64,000 nt of DNA from an uncultured Clostridia bacterium (lineage in GTDB: Bacteria; Bacillota; Clostridia; Lachnospirales; CAG-274): positions 1 to 64,000 of the forward strand of contig CANQDF010000010.1 of the NCBI GenBank assembly GCA_947591605.1, written 5' to 3'. Below, piece by piece: positions 53,548 to 62,353 of this stretch. A program made the position numbers and the translations under genes. The notes under the pieces are model-generated. The model saw only the letters and a program-made list of their open reading frames with translations, made no database searches and was not told where the DNA came from. Every line of letters starts with the position of its first letter. Position 1 is the stretch's first letter.

Positions 53548-53570
53548 AGGCTGCCTTTTTTTGGCAGCCC
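53548..53570. terminator. Terminator hairpin, right copy at R5
   Basis: GGCTGCC, T7 loop, GGCAGCC: same stem as the left copy but without a T run on the minus strand, so it is likely inactive for mtnN. Confidence 0.6.
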
Positions 53571-53577
53571 TAAAAAA

Positions 53578-54270
53578 TCAATCTATGGCTTCGATCATCT
53601 TTTTCAAAATAGAGGCAGCCTTAAGCGCACTCTCCCTAAAAAACCTCTCATAATCCACATTACCGCCGTCATCGGCATTATCCGAAATTACACGCAGTAT
53701 TACAAAGGGTATCCTGTTAAGGTAGCTTGTGTGCGCAATTGCAGCGCCCTCCATCTCGCAGCATACCGCCTTAAAGAGCGACTTTATTTTTGCCTTTTCC
53801 TCTGAGGAGGCAACAAAACGGTCGCCGCTGGCAACCCTGCCTATACATACCGGGTAACCAAGTGCCTCCACCGTATCCTTGGCAAGCTTCACCAGCCCCT
53901 CGTCTGCAGGGAAAAAGCTTTCATCCATGCGGGATATAACACCCGGCTCGTCACCCAGCACTGTAGTATCAAAATCATGATATACGGTATCGGAGGATAT
54001 AACGATATCGCCTATTGTAAGGCTTCTGTCAAGAGCCCCTGCCACGCCTACATTTATAATGCAGTCGACCGCATACAGGTCTATAAGCACCTGTGCGCAT
54101 ACAGCCGCATTTACCTTGCCTATGCCGGAGCGCACAACAACAGTGTTTTTGCCGCTCAGCTTACCAAAATAAAAATCCAGACCCAGAACATTCTTTGCGG
54201 AAATGACCTCCATACTCTCCCTAAGGCTTGTCACTTCCTCCTCCATAGCTCCGATAATACCAATCGTCAT
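53578..54270 (-). CDS. mtnN: 5'-methylthioadenosine/S-adenosylhomocysteine nucleosidase
   Basis: 230 aa from the ATG at 54270 (MTIGIIGAMEEEVTSLRESM), GGAGG 9 nt upstream. It cleaves adenine from MTA and SAH in methionine recycling. Catalytic Glu12 region (AMEEEV), 'SGIGKVNAAVCAQVLI', 'NVGVAGALDRSLTIGDIVIS', 'VCCEMEGAAIAHTSYLN' and 'FVILRVISDNAD' with the catalytic Asp. It follows glmS by 40 bp on the same strand, so probably the last gene of the glmM operon. Confidence 0.95.
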   Translation of the reverse strand: MTIGIIGAMEEEVTSLRESMEVISAKNVLGLDFYFGKLSGKNTVVVRSGIGKVNAAVCAQVLIDLYAVDCIINVGVAGALDRSLTIGDIVISSDTVYHDFDTTVLGDEPGVISRMDESFFPADEGLVKLAKDTVEALGYPVCIGRVASGDRFVASSEEKAKIKSLFKAVCCEMEGAAIAHTSYLNRIPFVILRVISDNADDGGNVDYERFFRESALKAASILKKMIEAID

Positions 54271-54310
54271 ATTACCATACCTCCATATCATAAAAGAGAA
54301 TCACTGCTCT

Positions 54311-56149
54311 TTACTCAACGGTAACACTCTTTGCAAGGTTACGAGGTTTGTCTATATCCTCGCCAAGCTCCAGTGCCATATAATAAGCAAAAAGCTGCTG
54401 CGGAATGTTTGCCAGCAGTGATGTGAGCATCCAATGCGTCCTAGGTATGTAGATAACATCGTCCGCTACCTCCTCAATGCTTCGGTTGCCCTGCATTGCA
54501 ATGGCAAGCACCTTTGCACCCCTTGCCTTGACCTCCTTGATATTGCTTTTTGTTTTGTCAAAAAGCGCCTCCTGAGTAACTATGCCCACAACCAGTGTTG
54601 CCTCTTCTATAAGTGCAATAGGTCCGTGCTTAAGCTCTCCCGCAGCATACGGCTCGGAGTGGAGATATGCTATCTCCTTGAGCTTTAGCGAGCCCTCCAT
54701 ACATACCACATAGTCAAGACCCCTGCCTATGTAAAACACATTTTTGGAGCCGATATATTTGTTTACAAAGCGCCTTATCTTAGGCACAGCCTTTGTAAGT
54801 ATATCGTTTATCTGCTTTGGCAAAAGATCCATCGCCTGCTTTATCTCCTCAAAGGTGTCATTGTCTATCCTGCCAAGCTCCATGGCTATGTGCAGTGTTA
54901 TGAGGTACATTGCCACCACCTGTGCGGAGAACGCCTTTGTCGACGCAACCGCTATCTCAAAGCCCGCAAGCGTATACAGCACATCGTCTGCATCTCTTGC
55001 TATGGAGCTGCCTACGGCATTTACTATGCCCAGCACCCTTGAACCCTTGCTCTTTGCAAGCTTGAGCGCCGAATGTGTATCCGCCGTTTCACCCGACTGT
55101 GATATTACTATAACGAGTGTATGTTCGTCTATAAGCGGCTCCTTGTACCTGAACTCACTTGCCACATCGGCATTTACGGGTATGCCTACCATCCTTTCAA
55201 GCAGATATTTGCCCACAAGGCCTGCATAGTATGCAGTGCCGCAGGCTACTATATATATCAGGTTTATGTTTTCAAGCTCAGCCCTGCCAAGCTTTATGCC
55301 GTCCAGCTCAATGCTTTTGCCGTCCTCGGAGAAACGCTGTGCAAGGTTGTCCCTTACTACCTTTGGCTGCTCGTATATCTCCTTTAGCATAAAGTGATCG
55401 TAGCCGCTTTTTTGTGCCGCTTCAACATCCCATTTATAGGTATATACCTCTTTTTTTATCTCGTTGCCGTCAATATCGTATAGGCTTACGCTGTCCGCCT
55501 TTACAAGGGCAAGCTCCTTATCGTCGAGTATGTATGCTTTTTTTGTGTAGTTAAGTATTGCGGGTATATCGGAGGCAATAAAGTTTTCCCCCTTGCCAAG
55601 CCCTACAATAAGAGGGGATTCCTTTCTGGCAGCGATAAGCTGGTCGGGATAATCCGTGCAGAGCACGCCGAGCGCATACGACCCCTCTATCCTTTCAAGC
55701 GTTTTCCTTACCGATTCAAGTATATCATGCCCCTGCTTATAATAATCGTCTATAAGATGCGCTATTGTTTCGGTATCCGTTTCCGACTGAAAAACATAAC
55801 CCTTTTTTTCAAGCTCGGCCTTAAGCTCCTGATAATTTTCTATAATGCCGTTATGCACAACGGCAATTTTATCGTCATTGCTGAAATGCGGATGAGCATT
55901 CATATCGGAGGGGGCGCCGTGTGTTGCCCACCTTGTATGACCTATGCCCGCCTTGCCCGAAATAGGCTCGTTAAGCAGCAGGTTGCTGAGATTATCCACC
56001 TTGCCCTTAGTTTTTCTTATACCTATGGTATCGCCGCTGAGCACAGCAACGCCTGCCGAATCATAGCCTCTGTACTCAAGGCTTTTAAGGCCGTTAATGA
56101 GTACAGGCACACAATTCTGCTCACCTATGTAACCAACTATACCGCACAT
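54311..56149 (-). CDS. glmS: Glutamine-fructose-6-phosphate aminotransferase
   Basis: 612 aa from the ATG at 56149, GGGAGG upstream. It makes glucosamine-6-phosphate, the first step to UDP-GlcNAc. The N-terminal Cys2 (MCGIVGYIGE) hydrolyses glutamine, 'GIGHTRWATHGAPSDMNAHPH' binds it. Two SIS domains follow: 'IVACGTAYYAGLVGKYLLE' and 'FYIGRGLDYVVCMEGSLKLKEIAYLHSEPYAAGELKHGPIALI'. 18 bp after glmM, so the leader is too short for a glmS ribozyme. Confidence 0.97.
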   Translation of the reverse strand: MCGIVGYIGEQNCVPVLINGLKSLEYRGYDSAGVAVLSGDTIGIRKTKGKVDNLSNLLLNEPISGKAGIGHTRWATHGAPSDMNAHPHFSNDDKIAVVHNGIIENYQELKAELEKKGYVFQSETDTETIAHLIDDYYKQGHDILESVRKTLERIEGSYALGVLCTDYPDQLIAARKESPLIVGLGKGENFIASDIPAILNYTKKAYILDDKELALVKADSVSLYDIDGNEIKKEVYTYKWDVEAAQKSGYDHFMLKEIYEQPKVVRDNLAQRFSEDGKSIELDGIKLGRAELENINLIYIVACGTAYYAGLVGKYLLERMVGIPVNADVASEFRYKEPLIDEHTLVIVISQSGETADTHSALKLAKSKGSRVLGIVNAVGSSIARDADDVLYTLAGFEIAVASTKAFSAQVVAMYLITLHIAMELGRIDNDTFEEIKQAMDLLPKQINDILTKAVPKIRRFVNKYIGSKNVFYIGRGLDYVVCMEGSLKLKEIAYLHSEPYAAGELKHGPIALIEEATLVVGIVTQEALFDKTKSNIKEVKARGAKVLAIAMQGNRSIEEVADDVIYIPRTHWMLTSLLANIPQQLFAYYMALELGEDIDKPRNLAKSVTVE

Positions 56150-56167
56150 TTGTTTTACCTCCCGTTA

Positions 56168-57517
56168 TCAGCTTAAAAGGCCCTCTATAAGCCTTGCCAG
56201 CCTTTCAGCCTCTTTCTTTATAACGCTACGGTCCCTGCCCTCGATCATTACCCTTACAATAGGCTCTGTGCCCGATGGGCGTATAAGCACACGTCCGTCG
56301 CCTGCAAACTTTGCCTCAAGCTTTTCTATCTCGCCTCTTATGGTTTCGTTGGATAAATACTCGTTCTTTCTCTTATTGTCCACCCTTGCATTTACAAGCA
56401 CCTGAGGCAGAACCTCCATTATACCCTTTGCCTCGGCAAGGGTCCTGCCCGTCTTTTTAAGGGTAGTTATAAGCTGTATTGCCGTAAGTATGCCGTCACC
56501 CGTTGTGTTGTAATCAAAAAAGATTATATGTCCGGACTGCTCGCCGCCAAAGCAGTCGCCCTTTTCAAGCAGGCATTCAAGCACATAGCGGTCACCCACC
56601 TTTGTCCTTTCAATATTGATATGCTCTCTTTCCCCCATCTGGAAAAGACCGAGATTGCTCATTACCGTGGCAACTATCGTATCGTTTTTAAGCCTGCCGC
56701 ATTCCTTAAGATAACTGCCGCAGACAGCCATAATGACGTCGCCGTCAACAAACTCGCCGCTGCCGTCCACCGCAAGGCAGCGATCTCCGTCACCGTCAAA
56801 GGCAAGCCCTATATCCGCCCCGGATTTTTTTACATACCCCGCAAGCGAATCTATATGCGTGGAGCCGCAGTTAAGGTTTATATTAAGCCCGTCGGGCTGC
56901 GTATGTATGGCGCTTACGTCTGCGCCGAGCTTTTTAAGAGCAAGAGGCGCCGCCTTATAGGTAGCACCGTTTGCACAGTCTATCGCAATTTTTATGCCGT
57001 CCAGCTTGATATCCGTAGTTGATATGAGAAAATCCACATAGTCCTCAACCGCATTTGCACATACCTCTCTTGCTCCCACGGCATCGCCGCTGGGGCGTGG
57101 TATGTTCTCCCACTTATTTGTCATATACTCCTCTATCTCAAGCTCAATATCATCTCTCAGCTTAAAGCCCTGGGAGTTGAAAAACTTAATGCCGTTATCC
57201 TGTACGGGGTTGTGTGAGGCGCTTATAACAACGCCTGCATCCGCCTCATATTTTCTTACAAGGTGAGCTACCGCAGGGGTAGGCACAACACCAAGGCTGA
57301 CAACATGAGCGCCTACGGAGCATATGCCTGCGGTAAGCGCCGCCTCCAGCATATCTCCCGATATCCTTGTATCCATGCCCACAATTATTTTGGCTGCATG
57401 GTTAGTCTGCTTTGTAAGCACATATGCACCCGCACGTCCCACTCTGTATGCCAGCTCGGGGGTAAGCTCAACATTAGCTACACCTCTTACGCCATCGGTC
57501 CCGAAAAATTTACCCAT
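56168..57517 (-). CDS. glmM: Phosphoglucosamine mutase
   Basis: 449 aa from the ATG at 57517, TGGAGG 7 nt upstream. It converts glucosamine-6-phosphate to glucosamine-1-phosphate. MGKFFGTDGVRGVAN opening, phosphoserine loop 'VVISASHNPVQDNGIKFF', metal loop 'AFDGDGDRCL', substrate loop 'GGEQSGHIIF', phosphate loop 'IRPSGTEPIVRVMIEG'. First gene of the glmM-glmS-mtnN operon. Confidence 0.97.
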   Translation of the reverse strand: MGKFFGTDGVRGVANVELTPELAYRVGRAGAYVLTKQTNHAAKIIVGMDTRISGDMLEAALTAGICSVGAHVVSLGVVPTPAVAHLVRKYEADAGVVISASHNPVQDNGIKFFNSQGFKLRDDIELEIEEYMTNKWENIPRPSGDAVGAREVCANAVEDYVDFLISTTDIKLDGIKIAIDCANGATYKAAPLALKKLGADVSAIHTQPDGLNINLNCGSTHIDSLAGYVKKSGADIGLAFDGDGDRCLAVDGSGEFVDGDVIMAVCGSYLKECGRLKNDTIVATVMSNLGLFQMGEREHINIERTKVGDRYVLECLLEKGDCFGGEQSGHIIFFDYNTTGDGILTAIQLITTLKKTGRTLAEAKGIMEVLPQVLVNARVDNKRKNEYLSNETIRGEIEKLEAKFAGDGRVLIRPSGTEPIVRVMIEGRDRSVIKKEAERLARLIEGLLS

Positions 57518-57582
57518 AGCCTATCCTCCAAAAAACAAAATATATTGTATGATTTACATAATAAAGTATATTCTTATGCCTT

Positions 57583-57611
57583 ATTATAACACTTTACAAA
57601 GATTAATACAA
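57583..57611 (-). promoter_or_regulatory. glmM operon promoter
   Basis: TTGTAT (57611-57606) and TATAAT (57588-57583), 17 bp apart on the minus strand; start about 55 nt before the ATG. Confidence 0.75.
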
Positions 57612-57744
57612 CAGTTTTATTTTTTACGGCATTATAATCAAATAACAAAATTATCACAGCAAAAAGTTTATCTGCAAAAGCTGCCTCCTTTTATACAGCT
57701 CTTGACAAATCAACGGACAGCAATTACAATATTATGTAAATAAA

Positions 57745-57982
57745 ACAGCCTTTTCCCAAGGCTGCATTATTATCGAAAAACCTCATTAAATCAGTAACTT
57801 AAGGAAACAAATAAGCGTGGCTTATTTGCGCCTCGTAAAGCGTCGCAGACTTAAATCCGCAGGGCGAGCTTTGCCCGCCCGAGGAAAACAGCGAGTTTCA
57901 AGGGACGTTTAGTCCCGCCGGAATGAGCTGTTTATACTTCTGCTTATCCTCGTAAAAGTCCCAAAGGGACTTTTACGACAGT
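57745..57982 (+). repeat. Structured intergenic repeat, copy R6 (divergent form)
   Basis: Most diverged copy. The GGCGGAA hairpin is replaced by GGGCG/CGCCC. An extra AAATAAGC/GCTTATTT hairpin is inserted. The variable hairpin is GGGAC/GTCCC, and the last is GTAAAAGTCCC/GGGACTTTTAC (R1: GAAAAAGTCCC/GGGACTTTTTC). It starts next to a CAGCCTT/AAGGCTG hairpin (57746-57764) and ends 6 bp before a ribosome binding site. Confidence 0.8.
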
Positions 57983-57997
57983 TAAAAGGAGAATAAA

Positions 57998-59815
57998 ATG
58001 AACGGTAAATCAAAAGGCATAATCGAGTTTGTAAAGCAGCACCGGCAGGAAATGCTCTGCTCGCTTTTGTTTGCATACCTCTCGGTATCGGTCGTAAATA
58101 TTTTTATTATAGATGAATCCGCAGCCAACATAAGCTTTGTCAACAGTTACAAAACACTTATAAGCATCTTGCTTATGGCTGCCTTTTTTTCATACTCGTT
58201 TTTTTTAAGCATGCTTATGAAAATAAAAAGCATGCCGTTTTATATGCTTTTTGTATCGGTCATAATCTTTGCGTTAATGACCGTGCAGGAGGCCGATAAA
58301 AACATACACCTTGCCGTGTGCATATGTGCGGTAGCTGCGGCATTTATAATGCACCTTACGCTTAACGGGCATATTTTTTCAAAGCCGTCAAATCTTTCAC
58401 GCATAGCTGCCTTTGCACTGGCATGTGTAATATTTGCGCTGCTGACCTATCACTTTGCGGTGCAGACCATATACAGATACAAGATATTCGGAGCAAGCTG
58501 CTACGACTTTGGCATTTTTGCACAGATGTACAAATATATGGCAAAAACGGGCATACCCTACACCACCTGTGAAAGAGCAGGGCTGCTGAGCCACTTTTTT
58601 ATACATTTTTCACCTACATTTTATGTCACCCTGCCTGTGTATTTTATAGCGCAGCGGCAGGAAACACTGCTTGTGATACAGTCCATGTTTGTTTTCGGCT
58701 CTATATTTCCGGCTTATCTTATATGCCGCAAACACGGCTTTTCGCCTGCACTATCGCTGGTGCTTGCATCGGGCTTTGTAATAACTCCGGGCATGGTTGC
58801 TCCCATATTTTACGACTTTCATGAAAACAAGCTGCTTATGTTTTTCCTGCTGTGGTTCTTATATTTTATGGAGTGTGACAAATACAAGCTGTCGTTTGTA
58901 TTTTTGCTCCTTACGCTCGGTATAAAGGAGGATGCCTTTATTTATCCTCTGTTTTTGCTTATTTATAACCTTGTGTTTGTTAAACGCAATAAGCAGCGCT
59001 TTTTGCTGCTTGGCACCACTATGGTATATGCGGCTGCCGTGCTTTTGCTTATGAGGAAATTCAGCTTTGACCTCAACCTCAGCACACAGCTCAACAGCAG
59101 ATACGGCATCTATCTGCAAAGCGGGGAAAGAGGCTCCATTAAAATGGCAGCAAACATATTAAAGGACCCTGCATTCCTCGTAAAATCCGTATTTACAACG
59201 GACAAGCTCACCTATATATTCTATACCTTGGGTGCGTTTTTGTTTATACCCTGCGCAAACAAAAAGCTTAAAACGCTTTTCCTGCTTATACCGTTTTTGG
59301 CAGTAAACCTTATGTCCTCATGGACATATCAGTCCAACATAGGCTATCAGTACACCTACGGCCCTCTTGCGCTCATATTTTACTCGTTTATAATAAATAC
59401 CGAGGACTTTGGCGACAGGGTAAAAACCGCAGCGGTAATATGCGTACCCGTATTGTCTGCCATACTTACGCTTAATGTGGTAAATACGGGTCTGTACCAG
59501 TTTACCCGTCAGTATGACGAAAACCCTGCAATGTACAGATCCATGGAAGAAGCGCTTGACCGCATACCCGAGGGCACAAGTGTTGCCTCCGAAACCTTCC
59601 TGCTGCCGCATATAATAGACAATACCGACGAGATATATCTGTTTCCGTATGACAAGGAAAAAACCGATTACGTTGTGCTTGCTACCATAGCCTCCGACGA
59701 TAATACCGTCAGCTTCCGCAGAAATGCCGAAGAAAACGGCTACTCGCTTGCGGAACGCACCGACAGGGTGGAGATATACAAAAGAAACGACGCTCCGCCG
59801 CTAAAGGACAGGTAA
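57998..59815 (+). CDS. Polytopic membrane protein, DUF2079
   Basis: 605 aa from the ATG at 57998, AAAGGAG 7 nt upstream and right after R6. About 12-14 hydrophobic helices. 'YDFGIFAQMYKYMAKTGIPYTT', 'HFFIHFSPTFYVTLPVYFI', 'YDFHENKLLMFFLLWFLYF' and 'LGIKEDAFIYPLFLLIY' are characteristic of DUF2079, a GT-C-like family with D and H in outer loops. It may transfer a sugar or lipid-linked group, though no function is established. No clear promoter is seen; transcription may start in or before R6. Confidence 0.88.
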   Translation: MNGKSKGIIEFVKQHRQEMLCSLLFAYLSVSVVNIFIIDESAANISFVNSYKTLISILLMAAFFSYSFFLSMLMKIKSMPFYMLFVSVIIFALMTVQEADKNIHLAVCICAVAAAFIMHLTLNGHIFSKPSNLSRIAAFALACVIFALLTYHFAVQTIYRYKIFGASCYDFGIFAQMYKYMAKTGIPYTTCERAGLLSHFFIHFSPTFYVTLPVYFIAQRQETLLVIQSMFVFGSIFPAYLICRKHGFSPALSLVLASGFVITPGMVAPIFYDFHENKLLMFFLLWFLYFMECDKYKLSFVFLLLTLGIKEDAFIYPLFLLIYNLVFVKRNKQRFLLLGTTMVYAAAVLLLMRKFSFDLNLSTQLNSRYGIYLQSGERGSIKMAANILKDPAFLVKSVFTTDKLTYIFYTLGAFLFIPCANKKLKTLFLLIPFLAVNLMSSWTYQSNIGYQYTYGPLALIFYSFIINTEDFGDRVKTAAVICVPVLSAILTLNVVNTGLYQFTRQYDENPAMYRSMEEALDRIPEGTSVASETFLLPHIIDNTDEIYLFPYDKEKTDYVVLATIASDDNTVSFRRNAEENGYSLAERTDRVEIYKRNDAPPLKDR

Positions 59816-59822
59816 ACAAAAC

Positions 59823-59862
59823 GGGCTGCCGAAATGTCAAAGGATACGGCAGCCCTATTTTT
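59823..59862 (+). terminator. Terminator of the DUF2079 gene
   Basis: GGGCTGCCG, 15-base loop, CGGCAGCCC and TATTTTT. Confidence 0.85.
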
Positions 59863-59879
59863 AAGCCTAAAACAGGGGA

Positions 59880-61049
59880 TTAACCTTCCGCAGTATTTTC
59901 TTCGCCTTTTTCACCTGCATTTTTTATGCGTTCAAGCTCTGCTCTCAGCTCCCTGTTGCGGGATCTCAGCTCCGACTCCCTCTTCCCGCTTTCGCTGTTA
60001 TGGCTGCGCAGCGTATGCGTAAGCCGTTCTATCTCCTCCTGCTTTTTAGCAAGCTCCTCTCTTAACTCCCTAACAGTTTCGTTTATGCCGCTCTCCTCAT
60101 GCGGCAGCGATGTCCGCACGCCCTCCGACATTTGCTCCTTTACGCACTCGGGCGCATAAATATCTCCGTTTTCGCCAAGGAGCACCTCGCCTATCCCTCG
60201 GTTTTCCATGCCGATATACATTGCCTTGAAAAGCCCCGCAGCCTTGCTGCGCCTTACAAACCGACCAAAGCTTTCGCCTCCGTTGTCGGAGCGGCTTTCA
60301 AATATAACGGAACCGCTCTCCCACCATACATATACCTCACCGCCGCAGACAGCTGTACACACATTGCCGCAGCGGCTGCCCTCCCAAAGGTTTACGGGTC
60401 TGCCAAAGCCCTCCGATGTACGCTTTACATACATCACCCTTACGGCAAAGCGGCTTGCGGAGGTAAAAACAATGTGTATTGCATTATCGTCGGCGCATGC
60501 CGAGCAGTCGCCTATGTCAAATGCCGTTGTATAAATGCCCTTAAAGCCGCCCACAGCCGATGCCGTCACCTCACGCATCCCAAACAGCTTCTCGCTGCCG
60601 CACCTGTTATACATAAGCAGATAACAGCCTTTTGCGACAGGCACAAGCCTGTAGGGCTCATTGCCCGATACCTCGTCCAGACGCACCGCATCCGAGCCGC
60701 CTGCCGCATCCGTGCTTTGCGTTACAAGGCTGCCGTTGTTTACATAGATCAGACGCATCCGCTCGTCCCCCGTGATAGCACTCAAATATATATCGCCTCT
60801 GCCGCTGCCATGCTGTATAAGCCTGTTTGTGCCTCCTGCCGCAAGCATTACATCGCCTGCCGAGGTGCGGTATACAATAACCCTTTCTCCCCTCATTACC
60901 GAAACGGAAAATCTGCTGCGCACATCGCTCAATATGCACTCCGCTCTCCCCCTTGTATCCCCCGTTATGCTCCTTTTTATAACAGAATTGCCCGAATGAT
61001 AATATATATCCGTATTGCTGCCGTCATTTACAACGTAACCGTACTTCAC
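59880..61049 (-). CDS. Propeller-like protein with C-terminal coiled coil
   Basis: 389 aa if started at the GTG at 61049 (9 nt after GGGAGG); the ATG at 61058 directly touches that RBS and is less likely. No signal peptide, so cytoplasmic or peripheral. Residues 1-290 are repeated strand pairs (TDIYYHSGNSVIKRSI, DIYLSAITGDERMRLIYVNN), with one Asp-box-like 'SRSDNGGESFG', suggesting a sialidase-fold-like propeller. Residues 320-385 form a heptad-rich coiled coil (TVRELREELAKKQEEIERLT). Function unknown; no sialidase catalytic residues identified. Confidence 0.75.
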   Translation of the reverse strand: MKYGYVVNDGSNTDIYYHSGNSVIKRSITGDTRGRAECILSDVRSRFSVSVMRGERVIVYRTSAGDVMLAAGGTNRLIQHGSGRGDIYLSAITGDERMRLIYVNNGSLVTQSTDAAGGSDAVRLDEVSGNEPYRLVPVAKGCYLLMYNRCGSEKLFGMREVTASAVGGFKGIYTTAFDIGDCSACADDNAIHIVFTSASRFAVRVMYVKRTSEGFGRPVNLWEGSRCGNVCTAVCGGEVYVWWESGSVIFESRSDNGGESFGRFVRRSKAAGLFKAMYIGMENRGIGEVLLGENGDIYAPECVKEQMSEGVRTSLPHEESGINETVRELREELAKKQEEIERLTHTLRSHNSESGKRESELRSRNRELRAELERIKNAGEKGEENTAEG

Positions 61050-61141
61050 AGCAATCATCCTCCCGCAATAGCTTTACAATACAAATATGAAGCATAAGCA
61101 TAAAAAATAACAAATAAAACCTATTTTGCTTAAAAAAGCTC

Positions 61142-61170
61142 TTGACTAACAGGAAATATTTATGTATAAT
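61142..61170 (+). promoter_or_regulatory. rpsT promoter
   Basis: TTGACT (61142-61147) and TATAAT (61165-61170), 17 bp apart, about 100 bp upstream of rpsT. Confidence 0.82.
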
Positions 61171-61278
61171 AACTTTGTTGTCGGTTTAAGGATATGTTCG
61201 TTGCATATCATCAAATCCCTCTAATTTATAAACCGACCCGTTACTTATTTTTTTATTGTTTTATGGGAGGAAATTGCA

Positions 61279-61542
61279 GTGGCAAATATTAAGTCTGCTA
61301 AGAAAAGAATTTTAGTTATAAACAAGAAAACATTAAGAAATAAAATGATCAGGTCAGCAGTAAAAACAGCCATCAAAAAGGTTGTTGTCGCTTGCAGCGA
61401 GGGCGACAAGGCAGCTGCACAGACAGCTCTTGTGGCTGCTACAAAGGCTATCGATATGGCATGCAGCAAGGGTGTATATCACAAGAACAACGCTTCCCGC
61501 AAGAAGTCAAGGCTTGCAAAGCTTGTTAATAAGGTAGCTTGA
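61279..61542 (+). CDS. rpsT: 30S ribosomal protein S20
   Basis: 87 aa. It binds 16S rRNA helices and helps assemble the small subunit. GTG start at 61279 with GGAGG 8 nt upstream. [20 protein letters not shown], 'AVKTAIKKV', '[21 protein letters not shown]'-type end: all typical S20. Single-gene operon between promoter and terminator. Confidence 0.98.
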   Translation: MANIKSAKKRILVINKKTLRNKMIRSAVKTAIKKVVVACSEGDKAAAQTALVAATKAIDMACSKGVYHKNNASRKKSRLAKLVNKVA

Positions 61543-61562
61543 TCTATACCTTCGGTTACTTT

Positions 61563-61590
61563 GGCTGTCGTTTTTACGGCAGCCTTTTTT
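61563..61590 (+). terminator. rpsT terminator
   Basis: GGCTGTCGT/ACGGCAGCC stem (one G-U pair), T4-5 loop and T6. Confidence 0.9.
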
Positions 61591-61723
61591 ATGATATACA
61601 GGTCAAAGATTTTCTTGCTCTGCTTAAGCTGTATACCCATAACCGACAAAGCATTTGCATTATACTTCCGCCGAATACAACGGTAAGAATCCGCCGCCTC
61701 AGTCGATAAATTGTATTTTTGCC

Positions 61724-61752
61724 TTGACAAAGCATTAAAATAATGTTATAAA
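61724..61752 (+). promoter_or_regulatory. Promoter upstream of the DUF2325-DUF3793 genes
   Basis: TTGACA (61724-61729) and TATAAA (61747-61752), 17 bp apart. Operator 1 starts about 4 bp after the predicted start. Confidence 0.78.
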
Positions 61753-61762
61753 TATTTATATA

Positions 61763-61778
61763 GTTAGCAATAACTAAC
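61763..61778. promoter_or_regulatory. GTTAG-N6-CTAAC operator 1
   Basis: 16-bp dyad right after the transcription start. It resembles DtxR/MntR-family metal boxes. Two more copies follow at 61811-61826 and 62012-62027, all with six bases between arms. Confidence 0.65.
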
Positions 61779-61781
61779 ACA

Positions 61782-61800
61782 CGCCGTGCGGCGTTTTTTT
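61782..61800 (+). terminator. Early terminator in the DUF2325 leader
   Basis: ACGCCG, TG, CGGCGT and T7. A transcript from 61759 would stop after about 40 nt unless it reads through. Confidence 0.75.
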
Positions 61801-61809
61801 AAGACATAT

Positions 61810-61827
61810 GGTTAGTTATAGCTAACC
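61810..61827. promoter_or_regulatory. GTTAG-N6-CTAAC operator 2
   Basis: GGTTAG, TTATAG, CTAACC, with CATATG repeated outside on each side. It lies just past the early terminator. Confidence 0.65.
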
Positions 61828-62011
61828 AAGCATATGTATCTTTTTTATATTTTTGCATATAATAAGTCCGCATAAAGACAAGGGTACAAAATCAATAAAT
61901 CATCAACCGTTCTGCACCGCACATCAGCCGATACAGCCAACCTAAAGGCTCGGTGCTATCCTGCAAATAAGCGGTAAAAAAAGCAAAATAAAGGGTTTGC
62001 TGTATATATTG

Positions 62012-62027
62012 GTTAGCTGCAACTAAC
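62012..62027. promoter_or_regulatory. GTTAG-N6-CTAAC operator 3
   Basis: Same arms with CTGCAA in the centre, 29 bp before the DUF2325 ATG. A TATATT lies just upstream and may be a second -10. Confidence 0.6.
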
Positions 62028-62055
62028 TAATTTATAAAGGAGTGTATATTAAAAA

Positions 62056-62337
62056 ATGAGTGTTGTTATTATAGGCGGCAATGACTGCATGGTAAGAAAA
62101 TACAAGGAGCTTTGCAAAAGCCACAACTGCAAAGCCAAGGTATTTACACAGCCCGGCGCCAATTTAAAAAAGCAGATAGGCTCACCCGACCTGTTGGTGC
62201 TTTTTACGGGCACCGTATCGCATAAAATGATATATGCGGCTGTAAAGGAGAGCGAAAAAACCGCTGCAACCGTTGTACGTTCCCACAGCAGCAGCGCCTC
62301 CGCCCTTGACAAAATACTTAAGGAATACGCAGTTTAA
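62056..62337 (+). CDS. DUF2325 protein
   Basis: 93 aa from the ATG at 62056; AAAGGAG lies 13 nt upstream. MSVVIIGGNDCMVRKYKELC opens a small Rossmann-like fold; 'DLLVLFTGTVSHKMIYAAV', 'TVVRSHSSSASALDKIL' are typical of DUF2325. Function unknown. In Firmicutes such genes, as I recall, often lie with DUF3793 and ferrous-iron transport genes, and the three metal-box-like operators agree with metal control. Confidence 0.9.
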   Translation: MSVVIIGGNDCMVRKYKELCKSHNCKAKVFTQPGANLKKQIGSPDLLVLFTGTVSHKMIYAAVKESEKTAATVVRSHSSSASALDKILKEYAV

Positions 62338-62353
62338 GAGGAGGCAACAAAAA

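Noticed and set aside
56150-56167. glmS ribozyme upstream of glmS
   Set aside because: Only 18 bp separate glmM and glmS, too little for the ribozyme, and no such fold is seen before glmM.
15573-57982. R1-R6 as MITEs with terminal inverted repeats
   Set aside because: A GACAGT/ACTGTC end is seen in several copies but not consistently at both ends, so TIRs cannot be claimed.
60099-61097. Plus-strand open frame of 332 codons
   Set aside because: Antisense to gene 59880-61049; rich in Cys, His and Ala as expected for a shadow frame.
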